A DNA stretch of 64,000 bases from Sarcocystis neurona (GCA_000727475.1 KL647310.1:124001-188000), one strand, 5' to 3'. Counted from the stretch's first letter, positions 23,218 through 38,200 are shown. Notes: a model not told the origin generated them from the sequence alone. Numbers and translations: made by a program.

Positions 23218-26200
23218 GTATACTTTTCTCAGGATGTGTAGCTTCCTCTGCATCTTCTCCAACCCCGCGCGTGTGCGTACCTACTTGTCTATACACATAT
23301 ATATATATGTATATACCTGTATATATGTGTGTGTGGACACATTTACATGCACCTCTTTATATATGTGTAGGCCACGTGTATGATTAGACGGAGTATTCTT
23401 ACATACGCACGTGTGTGTGCAAAGTGTTACCCCTTGGCAATTACTGAGTCGGTAGGTAGTGAGCGGGGCATCGCAATCATAATTTTTACTCTTTGCAAAG
23501 GAGAAGGGGGAACTGGACAAATTTTGTCCACATCCGTAAGCATGCGCAACAAAGTTTGCACTTGTGCTTCTTCCCCCCACGCAGTCAGGCAGGGACGTGT
23601 TTTTTCCCGCACGTTTCCAGTATCCGTACACCCTGTCTGGAGCGCGCGCGTCTGTGCGTTCACTCCGTTGTAAGTTGCCCGCGAACAGTCGTTAAGGCAC
23701 GCGCAAGTATCTAAACGTCTGGCGGTTTACACTGCACTGACGCCGTTACACACAGGTGTCCTTAATTTTTCTTGCGTAACTCACAAGGCGTCTTCTGCCG
23801 CCGAAAGGCTTCACACGCGCAAACGTCTACCACATTTGGATTGTCGTACGGCTAGGCGTCCGAGGCACACTCTCGCGCATACGTGACAGCGTCTGCAGCA
23901 GTGTAGCGCCTGTGCGCCGGTGGTGCAGCACGTGGTTATTCGTATGGGTCCTAGGTGTCGGAACTCTCAGTTTCTGTGCGAAAGGTGTGTCTTATACCGG
24001 GCCGTTACCGAGGTGTCGCTACGCCGTACGTGAAGTTAATTGATCCTGGAGTGTTCGAAGGCCCGAAGTGGCTGGTAGCGTCCTTCACGTTTCGATTGTA
24101 CCTTAGCTTTCTGTGTGACGCTTTAAGACGTATGTAGTCCACACGTAGTGCCTCTGTGAACTGTTCGGGGGTCTCAGATTTCCACACGTCTTCTGTGTCA
24201 ATGGCAGGTGCCTAGACATGCTGTCGGCGGCTTGCTCCTGTCATATTGTCCACCTTCAATACTTAGGACGTTTATCACATGGCTTCCGGCCGTTCCCTGC
24301 CTAGACTTCCCCGAGCTTCATATCAAGCATTGTGTCGTGTGTGTACTACATCGACACGGTGAAACTTTTGTGAAGCTTTTGAAAAGTGTGGCTGCTCAAC
24401 TCACTGGCTCAAAGCCCCGTCTCGAAAATTAGGTGTGTCACTACACCGCGTCTGGTTTTCAGATGTGTGTGAATCGCGCCGCTACAACCTATGTACTGTT
24501 CAAGTACACATCCCGCTAGTCCTCCGGCTGTACATACACGTGAGTCTAAATAGACGCGTGCACCTGTCAGTTCTTTTTGCACCCTCGATTTAGCGGGGAG
24601 AAGTTTCCTTGTGGCTGATGTTGTACGTTCCGGAGTTCCGGTCCGAAAGGTAGGTCTGTCAGCTTCGTTGCTACGTAATAGAAAAAGCGCTCGAAGGTCT
24701 GAGTCTCTTCGCTGTTCTGTTGCCTCCGTCAGTGCACTACAACACTCTTCTACGCGTTTCGATCCCTCACGTCTCTTTTTCCCTCTGATCTATGTCTATA
24801 TGCGTGTAACGGCATACGTGTTAGCAGGATGAAGAAGATATTTGCTCATCTGAAATGCGCCTACGTGTCGCCCAGTATGTCACCGCATATGTGAGGAATG
24901 GTGGGGTTCCACTGCGGCGCTTTGGGTGTGCTGTCTTCAGGCGCTGGGGCTTGAAAACGGCTTGCGCGTAGCATTTCAAAGCCATTTATGTTATAGGACG
25001 ATCAAAGATCCAGCCAGTCTCGTTAACCAGTCGCCCCGCACATATTTATATGTACATATGTGTGCGAACTAGCGTGTCACAGAGGCGCCATTTGCCGAGT
25101 GAATGACGGTTATACGCGAGACAGTATACGGTAATTGCTAGGCCGGATGTAGGGCTCTTATTCGTATCAGTGGAATAATGTTGTTCGCTGGGTTTCGTTT
25201 GCGTGGATGCACGTGGGGATGTATGTGATACGGCCAACCTGTTGCAGCTGGTCCCTCGTCGGCTTTTACACAAGTGTGCCACCATCCCCCAGCCAGTCGT
25301 TCTGCACCTGCCCTGTTGTGCAACTTGCTGTCCGCCGTCTGTTGAGTAATCTGTTTCTGTGCTCACACTTTTGTTGGCCCGTGTGACTGTCTTCTGTTTC
25401 GGTTAATTTTTCCGCTGCACCACTTGTATCCTTGTCTTGTCCCTCTACGTACGGCGTTGTTGATCTGGCCACCATCGTCTCCCGCATCAGTCTTTCCGAT
25501 GGGCTGTTGTGGACTGGGAATGTATTGGGTGTTTTGTTGATGTGTCTCTACGGCACTCTAGGAGATGATGTACTTATGTGTGGGGTGTCTGTATCAGGTG
25601 ACTTTGCCTCTGGCTGAACGATCTTTTGCCTGTCTGCATCAGTCTTTACGTAAAAAAATGCGTCAGCCACCTCAGCCTACAGGTTTCCGCCTTGCTCACA
25701 AATGCTGTGTATATCGTTGTGTCCATTGTACCTATATTTCAACCTATAAATATATATGTATATACATATATATATATATATGTGTATGTGCATATATGTA
25801 GCGTAGTGTAAACGTACGCGTGTGTGAGGGTAGTAAGATAACATGTGTATAGACTCGAGCGCGTGCACCTTTGCACCGGGCATGTGACAGATTGTCTGTG
25901 CCCTTGTTGCGCGTATGTATGCGTCTGCCGCCCACCACTCCGTCATTTTAGATGGTTGTGATGTCTCTGCTTGTATATATGTATGTACATATCGATACAC
26001 ACACGTCTACGAGCGCGTACGTTGTCTACTGATGTGCACACACTACGTTATGCATGCGTGTGTACGTATGTGTGGGTAGGTACGTATGTGCACGTAGGGG
26101 TACAGCATGCAACTGGCTTTGTTTTCAGGGGCGATGGACAGCCTCTTCGACTGCCTCTCGGGCGTCTGCAGGCGGCTGTTGCTTCGGGCGCGCTGCGGTG

Positions 26201-29200
26201 GTCTAAACCAACAACAGCAGCAGAGTCCACCACGTGCAGCGGCGTTGCCTTACGCTTGGGTAGACAGTCTGTTGCAGCTATTGCTGCCTCCTGGCTTCTC
26301 TTTCACTCGATCGCTTCCTGCAGGAGCTTCTGAAGCGACTTCTGCGGCCAGAGCAGCCGACAAGAGAAGTTCAACAACCCCACCACCACCGGCAGCAGGA
26401 AGTTTAGCGCTGGCGGCAAGCGGGCCACCAGCTGCAGCAGAGAAAGGAAGAGGGGAAGAAGTAGAAGAGCCGTTTGCAGTTTCAACACGAGGAACAGCAG
26501 TTCCAGCAGCACGACTACCAGGGGGAGCAGGCGGCGCAGCAGCAACAGAAGCGTTATTATCCACGCAGGTGCTGGGAGCGGCTGCGCTTCCCCCACCACT
26601 TCGGAAAAGCGCCAGCCTTGGCCTCGCTTTCGTGGCCATCCTCACAGGTGACGTCGCGTTTTTGCGTGCGTGTATATATATATATATACATACGTATGTG
26701 TGTGGTCTTTCACATACGAATCACTATTATGTGGAGGTGCGCCGCTGCACATAAGTACGTCCAAACATATTATCCAACATGGAAGTCGTTCCGTCTGTCA
26801 CTGTCAGCAAAACACGTAAGTGTACTCAGCAATAGATGTATGTGTAAATATAGTACCCAGGTCATTTCTCTGCGCGACTGGCTTTAAAAAACGTGTGCGC
26901 GCGAGTAGGCAGTGGGAGGAGGGGAGTGAACGGATATCTTGGAAATGTACAGATCCCTGCACCTGTTTGTACGTACGCGTAGCAATATAATGTCCACGTG
27001 CTGGGTGTGTCGCTCTCATGCGTGTGCGTGTGTGAAGAGAGAGAGGGAGAAAGTCTTCCGTACGACAGACGTGTTTGTCCCCGTCCTGTTCAGGCCTGTG
27101 TATGTGTCGGTGGAGGAAATTCCGTTTGAGTCCTTGTCTGCTTGTGTCGTGTGTTGCCTTTGGGCGAGTGGATCCGTTTGTTGAGGCGAGCGGATGCAAA
27201 TCCGCAGTCACTTGTACCCTGCTTGTTGGGGGAACATGTACATCTACCTGTTTCTTCATATCTTTCTCACTGTTTTTCTCTCTTCATATATATATATATA
27301 TGAATGTATATGTATAACTTAATAAGTAAATATATACATATATATATGTGTATTATGTATTTTCGTCATAGGGATCTGTTTAGGTGCACCGGTTCACCGC
27401 TTCGTGTAAGTCAGCGCCCTCTAGGTGTGTTTCGCACCAGTCTGTCACAGGTGTCGCCAAGCGTTCACCTGCATGTCTATCCATGCACGTGTGGATATGT
27501 ATACAGGTATGTGTGTGTATGCGCTAGAAGGGAACTAGTGCTGTGCTTTCGTGGATGACCCGCTTTGCTGCCTTTGCTGCCCTGTGCTGCCACAGCTGCG
27601 TGCCACTTCTGCTGCGGCTGCACTGCTGCTCGTCCTGCGGGGCTACAGCACGTCTTGTACCGGTGCTTCAGCTGCGTGTGTCGAATCGGTTTCTAGAGTT
27701 TGCGCCTGTCCCGCTGCCATTCACCAGCAGCGGTAGTGTCGTTACACCATGATGCAGACGCGTTGTGCTTCGTTGCCTGCAGGAGAGGCCCACGCAAGCA
27801 GCGGCGAGGGCAACGCGACAACTGAGAGAGCCTCGCTGGCAGCAGGAGGCAGACGGGCAGCAGCAGCGGCGGCAAGAGAAGCACCACCAAGAACAGGATG
27901 GATGAGGCATGGACAGCGCAGAGGTGTTGGTGAAGCGGCGGCAACAGGAGCAGGAACCGGAGAACACCGGCTTTCTCTTGCAGCTGCTGCAGTGCAGCAG
28001 AAGCAGCGTCAGCATCTGCTGCTACTCAAAACCATGGGTGTCCTACTTCCACTAGCGGAGGGACGGTACCAGCATCTTTTCGCTTCTTCGAAGGAAGGTG
28101 CGAATGCGCATGCAGGAGCGAGAGTTTCGTTTTTTCCATTGACTAGTATGCTCGCATCTGTCGCCACGTTTCACGCGTGCACACGCACATCTCAGGAGAT
28201 GTGACCCACCCCTATACTTCTATGGCTAGGTGTGCGCGTGCGCGTCCATCGGTGTTGCCTATAAACACTGTCTTTGCACAAGTGGCCGTGCTGTCTGTAC
28301 GGCCGTCGGCTGATGTGCGTGTCGCACACACAGATGCGTTCTGTACGATTCCTATGTGTACCACACGTCTCTCACGCATAAGTAAACGGATCTGTCTACC
28401 AGGAACATGTCCCAAATACGAGTACGTGCGCGTCTCCGTGCTCCGGTGTACACAGACGTGTAGGTGAATATGCGTGTGCGTGTGTGTCTCCGTTGATGAG
28501 TACCAGGCTGCGTGTTACGCCTTCAAGTGTCTAACATTGGACGTGATAGAGACTTGTATCCTCTTCTTGATGCATCTTGCCCAACATGCCCTAGGGGAAG
28601 GCGTTTTCATTTGGTTCACATGTACTTCGTCGAACAAAGTTTATGTGTAAGTCAGGTTCAATGGGTTTCTAGTCTCCTGCGGACCTCACTCCACATTTCG
28701 GGACGTGCACGTGAGATGGCTGTAGAAGGAAGGACCCACCTGCGTGTAGGGGCTGCGCAACGCCGCGCGTGTGTGTGTGCGTGTGTGTCCCCGAGTGTTC
28801 CTGTCTTTGTCTACACATGCTCACTTATGCTTGACACGGGTTAATAAATGTGTGTGCCTTTGCGAACCAAGCCACGCTGCCGTAGTCCCCTCGGTTGTGT
28901 TTTTGTCACAGCATTTGCACACCGCGTGCATGCAGTGAACGCTATTCGAGCAATTCTGCGCAGCAGTGCCTTGGCGCTGGCGACAGGGACTCTGTCGCTT
29001 CCATACATCCCCCTTCTGCCCAGGCCTAGCAGCGGCAGCACGAACAGCACGCACCGCGACGACAGCGACAGCAGCGGTAGCGGCAGCCGCAGCAGCGGTG
29101 GTGACGCGGTTCATGGCAGCACAGTGAAGAGCGGAGACAGCGCCAGGCACGACGTCCGCCTCAGTGCGGATCCGCTTAGTGATGCACCAGCAGCAGCTGC

Positions 29201-32200
29201 TGCACCTTCGCCAGCTTGTCCTGCGGCGACAGCAGTCCGAGCAGCGGCACCAGAACCGACACCAGCGACAGTCGCAGCACCGACAGCCGCCGGTGTGACC
29301 GCCGCACAGGTGGACGCTACCGCGCAAGGGCAGGCACCCGCTGTAGTAGCGACTTTTGTGGACGCAGCGACAGCTTTTGAAGGTCCACGAGCCGCAACCA
29401 CGAAAGGAATAGGGCGGACGCCGGCAGCAGCTGCGTCTGACGCAGGGTCAGCAGCAGACGGATGTCTCCTCGCGGTGCACGCGTTGTGTGCTGCTGTACG
29501 TGGGAGCACAGCAGGCCATTTCCCTCTGCGGAATGCGTCTTCGCTGCTGCTAGTGGCTGCAGTGCGGAGACTTGCTGGAAAGGATAACGAGGTAACAAGC
29601 AACTGTGCTGCGCTGATAACAAACTGAAACTTAAGAAACAGCTCTCTTGTGTCCGAGTCAGTCAACTGGCACATGTGCTCCTGTCGGTGTACAAAGGTGT
29701 ATTTGTGATACGTGTGTTTCTCTCTGGACGTTGTCCTATGCCCGCGAGTGGAAATTTGAATCGGTTCTCTGATCAGTTATGAGATTTGTGCGTACTAGTG
29801 CGGAGTTAACTGCTGAAGAGCCTCTTGGCTAGTGATGCGTTCCCCTCGGCACTGCGAAAACGTTGTAGCGCTTTTTGCTTCTGCGGGGACAACCGCGGGG
29901 CCAGCACGACAGCTGTTGTTGCGCTTCGCGCAGTTGCAAGTCAGTGAAATATGGTGCTTCGGCGGTCTCAGTGAAGACGGGGGGATACACCCGCGGAGTC
30001 GCTGCAGTCCATCGCACGAGCAGCTCAGCTCTGCGGGACGTCCAGTGTATGCAGAAATAACCACGGACACGCAGAATACCCATTCCGTACATTTGAGCAT
30101 TTGATGCTTGTAATGAGCCACTGGCTCGTAGATGCGTCAACGGTGGCGGGCGAGGAAAACCAGGAAGAGTTCCGTTGACTGCCGTCTTGGTGTCGACACC
30201 TGCGTCTTGCGTAGTGCATCTGTGTTCTGCTGAATCGTCCTGCTTATTTTATTTAGACGTTGGCGACTGCGTTCAAGCCGACACCTGCGTCTTACGTAAT
30301 GAGCTGTGTTCTGCTGCTTCGTTCTCCTTATTCTAATTAAACGCTGGCGACCGCGTTTCCGTGTCTCCCACTGGTAATGGTGGAACTGTTGTAATGGTGG
30401 AACTGTTGAAGGGCACTACTGGCGCGTGAAGGAGAAGAAGCTGCTGCGGATTTGTCGCGTATCCGTTGTTCCTGCTGGCCCTGGAAGTGCTTCTTTCAGC
30501 GCCCCCAACGGCACTTTGATGGGTCACATGGTGTGGACGCCGAGTCTGCGTTTGCTGGTCTTGAGGGTTCGCGCTGTTGTCGGATACTGCTGCTGCGGCG
30601 CTCCTCTCTTGCCACAGCTCGGTGCTGCTGCTTGTGTTTCACCGTGCAGCCGCGGTCGCTACGATGTGTGGTGGTGGCGGTGGTAGTCCTGGACGTGACA
30701 CTCGTTCGGCGACTGCTTCCAGAGCCACTTCACGCTTCGTTGCCATTGTGACTGCGTTCTTCTTGCTATACTTGTGGATGGAAATCTGCAGGTTCTGGTG
30801 TGGCCGCGTGCGTACGCAGAGTGCGCTCCCCAACGTATTGTTCTATCTTTTGCAAAGGGCACAAACGGTGCCTTACACAGCACAGATAAGCGCGCTGCGT
30901 CAGGAGGAGGGGTTTGCTTGCGCTGTTGCTGTTCTCCACGGGAATTTTCGCCCATGTATTGCTGCTCCACTCTTGCTGGAGCGAGGCGCACGGGTACCTT
31001 CCGCGTTGCCCATCCCGCTTGGCACGTGACTCCTGCTGTTGCCTCGCAAATGCGGCGACTGTCCAGTTGCTGCCGTGCTGAAGCTGCTGCGTTGCTGCTT
31101 GTGCTGTCGTCCTTTCGTTCCGACTCCGCTGCCTGCTACTTACTGCGGCGCCGCAGCCGCGTCAACAAGTTGTTGAACTGGATGTACTGACCTGCTGCGA
31201 GAGCTCAGGCTTTTTTTTCCGTTGTCCGCGAAATGCTGCTGCTGTTGCCCTGCACTTAGGATTGCGGTTTTGGTGCGGTAACCTGCGGGCGTTGCTTTTG
31301 GATACTACTGCGGTTATCCCTGCAGTCGTGCACTTTTGTAACCACGCCTCCTGCTGCAGCAGCGTACGTATCTGCTATTGTTGCAGAGGTGGCTCCGTCC
31401 GTGAAGAGGTCTTCTGTTCTGCGGATGGTGCCTCTTCCTGTTGTGTTGACGTACGCAAGTGGTGCTGCTAATGGTGCTGGATCTCTGTGTGTGACGCTAT
31501 GCTTCCGTCCTTCAGAGTATGCATGTACCGGCCTTTCCGCGCTTCCGCTTCTGCGCTGGCGCGCGCGGCCGTGGAGACAGCGCAGGTATTGAGCAGCAGC
31601 AACAACAGCAGCAACAGGGATCGGCAGAAGCTTCTCTCGATGCTGCTGTGTTGCAGAGGTCGCCAGAGCTCTTGCAGCTACTGCTGCACGTCCTGCTGGT
31701 TCCGGTGCAACGACGGCAGCGCGGAATGACGCCACCATCAGCAGCAGCAATGCCACGCACGGCAACTACGAGAAGGACACTTGCTGTTGAGCTCGGCAGG
31801 CGCAGACAGGAACAAAGAGGCTACGTGGAACAGTCGGCAGAGTCACTGTGGCCTACGGGAGCAGGAGAAGCAGCAGCTGCTGCAGGAACTGCGGCGGAAG
31901 GAGGCAAAGAGCGAGGAGCAGCACCCGCTGCAGGAGCAGCGAGAGGGCTAGAGGACACCAGGGCACTTTACTGTATGCATGCGCAGCGCTACAGGGCGCA
32001 GCAAGAGAACTGCGTACTCTCATATCAGCGACCAACTGCTTCGGCCGGAATCGCAGAGACAGCACAGTGGAGCAGCAACAGCAGCAGCAGCGACAGGGGC
32101 AGCATTAGCGACAACAACGGCAGCATGAGCAGCCCCAGCAACAAAACCAGTGGCAAGAGCTGCAGCAGCAACTGCACACTACAGAGCATCCGCTCGGGCG

Positions 32201-35200
32201 TCCCGAGCGGCACGCACGCTAGCAGCAGCGGGTGTAGCAGCAACGGGTTGAGCACCACAGCGAAGAGATTCAGCGGTGCAGGAAGACGCAGAAGGATCAA
32301 CGCGAGCTGCACTGAGAAGGTGCAGCGCGAAATCAAAGAGATAGTGCCGCTCTGTGGAACGAGGAGTGAGAGAGGTGATGCTGTACAGAACGAAAACGAA
32401 GCATCTTCAGGGGCACTGGTTGCTGTTTTGCTGTTGCTGTCGCGGCTTGACTTCTCGTCCTTTGCTACTCCAGCGGAGTTCCACTGTGATGCACTCGCCG
32501 TCCTCCTCCGTGACACCCCGCCTGCCGGCACAGCAGCTGCAACAGAGGCAACAACAGGAGGGGCAGTGGCAGCTGCCGGAACAGCAGCTCCCCGAGCGGG
32601 AGAAGCGGCGGCAGCAGAGACAGCGCAAAGAACAGCACGAGCGGCGCCGGCAACGGATGTTGACAGGATTATAGCGTACGAAGTATTACGTGGAGCAGCA
32701 ATGTCGCAGCAGCAACTGCTTTTGTGGGCTATAGCGCAACAGCTCCGCTCGCCAGTGTTTCATGTTCGCGTGCTGGCAGCACGCACTCTAAGCAGCTGGC
32801 TGCTGCAGCAGCAACAGCATCAGCACCAGGGGCTGCAGAAGGAAAGGCCTTCCCCTGTCCTTCTCACACTTCTGACTCTTTCAGCAGCGGCAGCCGCAGC
32901 AGGCGCAGCAACGAAACCAACGCTCGGGGTGGGAGGAACAGAATCAGCCGCAGCTTCCGCAGCAGCGCAAGCAGCACTTTTCGTTAAGGAATGGGAAGAG
33001 ACAGTAGCAGCAGCAGAACAGGAAGCGGCAGGGGCCGAGCCTCCCGCAGCACGGGCAGAGGGCCTCTCCGCCAGTGTGCCTCGGTGCAGCAACCTATGTA
33101 ATGGGCTGCTTCTGATGTTAGTGGAGTTGCTGCAGCGACCCACCACGCAGGAGTATCTGCAACAGATGCAGCACGCGGAGCAGGAACGGCTGCAGCGAGG
33201 ACGCGTACCGCCCGAGACAGAAGACCGTAGCAGTGAGAGCGTCCGTCCCACGCTGCCTGCTGCTGGCACGCTCTGCTGGTTTGCGTCCCGTGTTGCTGGT
33301 GACATGCATACTCTCGCTACTGCTGCACGGGCCCCAGTCAACCGCCTTCTCGCGCTGCAGTGCCTGGGAGATCTTCTTCGCGTTGTTCTAGTTGTGGACG
33401 CTTCGCCAGCAGCAGCTGCAGCAGCAACAGCAGCCACAGCGGCAGTAGCGACAGTGGCGGCAGGAGCACCCACTGCAGCTACGACAGCAGCAGCAGCAAT
33501 ACGAATAAGGGCAGCCTGCAGAGGAGTGGCGACACTGCGACCAATATCGCTGCAAAGCACGCGGACGAAGTCAACAGTTGCGACGGTGCGCACAGCAGCC
33601 GCAACACCACCTGCGCATCACTCAACAGCAGCTAATTTAGATCTGCCAGCGCAGAGAGACGAAATCGGAGACGCTACTTCTTTCGCGTCCTCCCCTGCTG
33701 CTTCGGCAGCAGCCGTTGTCACGCGGCTCCTGTTGCGGAGCTGCCTCACGTGTTTACCTGCCAACTTCAGTTCGCCACCTGCCACGTTACCAGGCGATGG
33801 ACTAGCAGCACGTACGGCAACAGGAGAGCAAGAAGAACCACAAGGCGTAGTTCGACCAGCAACTTCCGCACAGGCTGCATTGCATTTCTCTAGAAGCATA
33901 CTGCTGCAGAATGTGGAAAGGTCACCAAGGCACGGTGAGCAGCGGCAGGCAGGTCCAGTGAAGCTGAAACAGCAGGCAAGCAGTATGGTCTTGTCGGGTC
34001 AGGGAGACAGTGGTATAGCTGCAACTGCTGTGGCCACGGAAACAGGGAAAGCGACATTCGCCGGGGAAAGAAGAGCTAACGCGGCAGGAGAAAAGGCAGC
34101 AGCGCCACCAGCAGAACGGACGGAAACACAAGTCAAGATAGCAGCTGCAATAGCTTCATCAATAGCGAAAACAGACAGAACAGCGCAGCCAGAAATAACA
34201 GCCGCGGCTGCATCAGGGAAACGACTAGGCGCGGCAGGAGACGGCACCGCAGCAGCAATACTCGAGCGAGAACACGTGCCACATGCCTCAGAGTTTGACG
34301 GCTCCTTGCATGCAGTGATATTGCCGACCTCTCCAAGAAGGCTGGTGTCGAATCTACGCGAGGTTGTGCTGCTGTCGCCGGCACTGCAGAGCGCCGCTCT
34401 CTGCAGCCTCTGCTTCGCAGCTATGCCTGCAGCACCCCTGACGAGCGGGGGAGTTACTGCGGCTGCGGTGTTTCTGCTTCGTGCTATGTACTGCGGTTTG
34501 CACCCCCAAGCAGTTGAGGATGGAGTACGCTGCTGTAGGAAGCAAATCAAAAGACACGTTCTGGCAGCAGCAGCAGCAGCAGTGCCCGGAGTCGCAGCGA
34601 TGGCCGATATGAAGCCAGCACGTGCAGCAGTTGCTGAAGCTATACCAACAACAACAGCGCGAGCAAGAACCGCTACAACAGCGACTCCAGTGCCAACACC
34701 GGCAGCCTCGGCGACAACAATACCAGCAGGAGGGCAATTCAGCGAGAACACAGTAGCAGCAGCAGCACAGAAGCGTGCAGCACTCGAGGTGAGCTGGAGG
34801 CTAATGAGAAAAGCTGCCGCAGTAGCATTTCTTTGGCAAGGGCGTACTAGGAAATTATACTCTAAGGTAGTTAAGGTCCAGTTGCTTGCATGGCCGCGAC
34901 ATAATGGGACACCACTGGTTTCAGAAAGAGATCTGGTGTCAGAAACAACAAGACTGGGGACGCCAGCAGCAGCACCAGTTGCAGCAGCAGCACCAGCGGC
35001 CCGAGCAGCTGCAGTAGGACTTCCACCAACCGCAGCAGAAACAGCAGCGATGGAGATAACAAAGCGAGCAGCAACGGATGCAGCACCGTCAACGCCAGTG
35101 AACCTTCCACCGAGAGCAGATACAACCGCTGCTTTGCGAGCAGCAGTTCGCCTTGAGGCGTCAACAGCTATCGGGGGAACTCTAACTCCAGCAGCAACTC

Positions 35201-38200
35201 GGGACGTCCCAGCCGCACCTGCCAGTCGGGATGCGGCAGTGATAGCAGCAGAGAGTCGGCAGCCCGCACTGACGCATGCATGGGATGGGACAGGGACCAA
35301 GAGCGAACCATATGGATTTGCTGCAAGCTTGCAGGCAGAAGCTCTTCGATTTCTCGCTTCGCTTCACGAAGTTTGCATGCTGACGAGGCGTGAGGCCGGA
35401 GATAGCGTTGCGCGTGACGCGGCAGCAGTCCCGTCCTCGTTCTTTAGCCGGGGTGGTGCTGGCTGCAACGCTGACGTTGCTGAAGCAGCTCCAGAGGAGC
35501 GAGTTGCTCTTGGTGCTGCAACAGGAGCCGATGCTACTGTTCAGAATAGCGACGCTGTGGGATCCGTAGCGCCGTCAGCTGCATCAAGATCTGGTCGTAT
35601 GGACGTCAGTGCCGTAGCTGCGGGGGCTGACATCGGAGGCGTTCAAAAAGTTCGGAGTAGTGAAGAGCTGCCGCAGCAGTGGCAACTGGAAACAGCTGGA
35701 GCAGCAATGCTAGCAGAAAGAGAGGCTGACGCAATAGAGAGAGCAGCCTGTCGACTAGTGAGAAAATATTCAGGCAGCCCTGAAATGCTTGTGGCATTCC
35801 TTCACTACGGCGCCGCTCGTCAGGCATGGCTGTGGACTCTGCTAGACGCGCAAGAAGCGGAGCGACAGCAGGAACAGCGAACTCAAGAGCACCCGGAGCA
35901 GCCGGATGGACACCAACAGGGGCAGACGCTGCAGTTGCAGACGCAGGAGCAGCAACCGCGGGGGTGCCTTACTAGCCGCCCGGAGGTTGTGGAGAGTAGT
36001 GGCTGTTGTTGCTGCTCTTATAGGGGGACCGAGAGCAGCAGGTGCCGACTTGGGTGGCGGAAGAGCAGCAGCAGTTGCACACGCGCAGGCAAAGACAGCA
36101 CTAACAGCAGACGCGAAAGTGCGTTGTTCCAAAACTGGGTCTGCTGTCTGCTGCGCTGCAGCGAACCGAGGGCCGAGGTGAAACTTCGCAGAGCAGCTGT
36201 CAGGGTAAGACGCGTCGCCACACAATTAGTAAATAAATCCCTACGCCGTATTTTTGGTGCAGTATTAGAATATAAGACATCTTTGTTGAATTACGTCTAA
36301 GACGGCGCACTTGCTCGCAGCCAGAACAGCCGACGTGCTGATTTCTAGGACGATAGAAGATCCGGTAGTGGAACGGCGACTGCAGAGAATTCGTTCCTCT
36401 TAATGCTGTCCACCACGCGAGTGTGTGTGTATATATATATGTATTACTACGTAGGTAGCAGTGGAAAAGGATGCACATACTTTTGACAAATGCATTTTAC
36501 AGGCGTTCCTCTAGAGCAAAGCCAGCAGCGGGTTAAATCTTGACTGACTGATGATCTTTGTGCGATTTACACACTGTTTCAACGCGTGCGAGTGTCGTCG
36601 AACCTATGATATACAAGTAGGTGTCGGCGGTGAAGAGCCACGTATGCGTGCCTTTTTTGTCGTCTTTTTTGCAGGGGTAACGTGTGCTTGGTGCGGATGT
36701 GGGTTTTCCTTGAGTGATACCGGGCATTCTCAGTGTGCTCCTGCCATCGGCTTCTCTAGCGGAGGTTGCGTGAGTGGGACGCTAATGGTGCCACCGGTGG
36801 CGCTGCGGTAGTCAATCCGGCATTGCGGCTGCTCCTTTTCAATTACGTGGTCGACTGCGCTGCTGCCGTCTGTTGCCAATGGAATCTGTATGTGGTGCTT
36901 GCGCTGCCAGCTGAGATCTTGCACTTCTGGAGCGCGGGGCACTCGCAGGGAGCGTGTTTCGACTAGAGTTGCTGTTTTCACTTTCACTCTGTTGGAAGGC
37001 TGCTGCAGATGATGTAACTATTCTCTGTGTGTGTGTGTGTGTGTGGTGCTGCCGCACACAGCAGTCGCGCCTCCGCATGACAATCTACTTTTCTTTTCTC
37101 TGTGTTCCCGTTGTGGGTAGAACACCTGCTGATTCTCCCGCTTTCTATCACACAAGTGGCGCTGCTGCAGCGTCGTTGTTCAAAATCTAATTCGTGCTCT
37201 TCCTATACAGGATAGCGTCTTCTCTTGTTGCTACAAGTATATGCGTGTTTCGTCTGCTGGTGCTGCTGCGTGTGCCCGTTGTCAGGCCCTTCGTCTCGTA
37301 GGGCTGCCGTTGCCTCCATTGTGGCTTCTGTCGCCTGCTGGGACAGCCGTGCGCACAGCAGCTGCAGCAGCAGCGGCGGCGGGAAGGATGGTGGATGTAG
37401 CAGCCGGACCAGCACGGTGCATCGTCGGAGAACACGTCTGCGAGATCTGCAGCAGCAGCCTTCCACGCTGCACGGGAGAAGCATCGGCAGTGTCCGGGAC
37501 GCTGGAGTTAAAGATTTGGCGGGCCATGATGACCCTTCTGCAGGTCCGTGCTCCCTCGTGTAAATGTGTAGCCGAATGTGTGTCTGCACCTATATGTGTG
37601 TGTCTCTGTCTGTGTGTTTGTATGTATAGCTGTGTGTGTATACGTGTGTGTACGTCTGTGTATACGTGTGTGTTTCTCTGCGTCTGCCTCTGTGCCTTTC
37701 TTTCTTTATGTGGATACTTAAGTATATCTTTTGAACTGGCGGAATCGACGTGCCTTGTTTCAGGCTCCAGTACATTCGTAAGCTACGTGTATGTGTATGC
37801 TTATATGCGTCTGTGTCTGTGTACGTACGTGTATATGTGTATATGAGTGTGTACTGCAAAGTTGGTGCTCAACATGTGTGCCCTGTGGGGTCACGCCGTC
37901 TTCCGCGTGTACTGGGCACATGCTCTGCGTGCGTATCCGTAGCTGCCTAGACCTACATGCGATACTCCGCGTTGACCTGAAGGAGCATCCTCTCCCACGC
38001 TGGTGTCGACCCAGTGCCACGACCCAAGACCAGCCCGCGATCGGTTGGGTGCTGAAAAATTTCGTGGACACCTGAGGGAATGCATCACAGTTGGTGCTAT
38101 CTACACTCTTGTGTGCACCGGTGGCAACGCATGTATATGTACATATATGTAAGTGTGCTGACAAGCTCAGTGTGTGCGTGACTCGGGAGCTGAGAAGAGG

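Noticed and set aside
28512..28844. Plus-strand frame in THADA-like intron 3
   Set aside because: It falls between two exons whose phases join exactly without it, and it has no family resemblance.
33999..35300. 433-codon minus-strand Ala/Val/Thr-rich frame over THADA-like exon 5
   Set aside because: It arises because GCA repeats read backwards stay open. The plus strand carries the family motifs.
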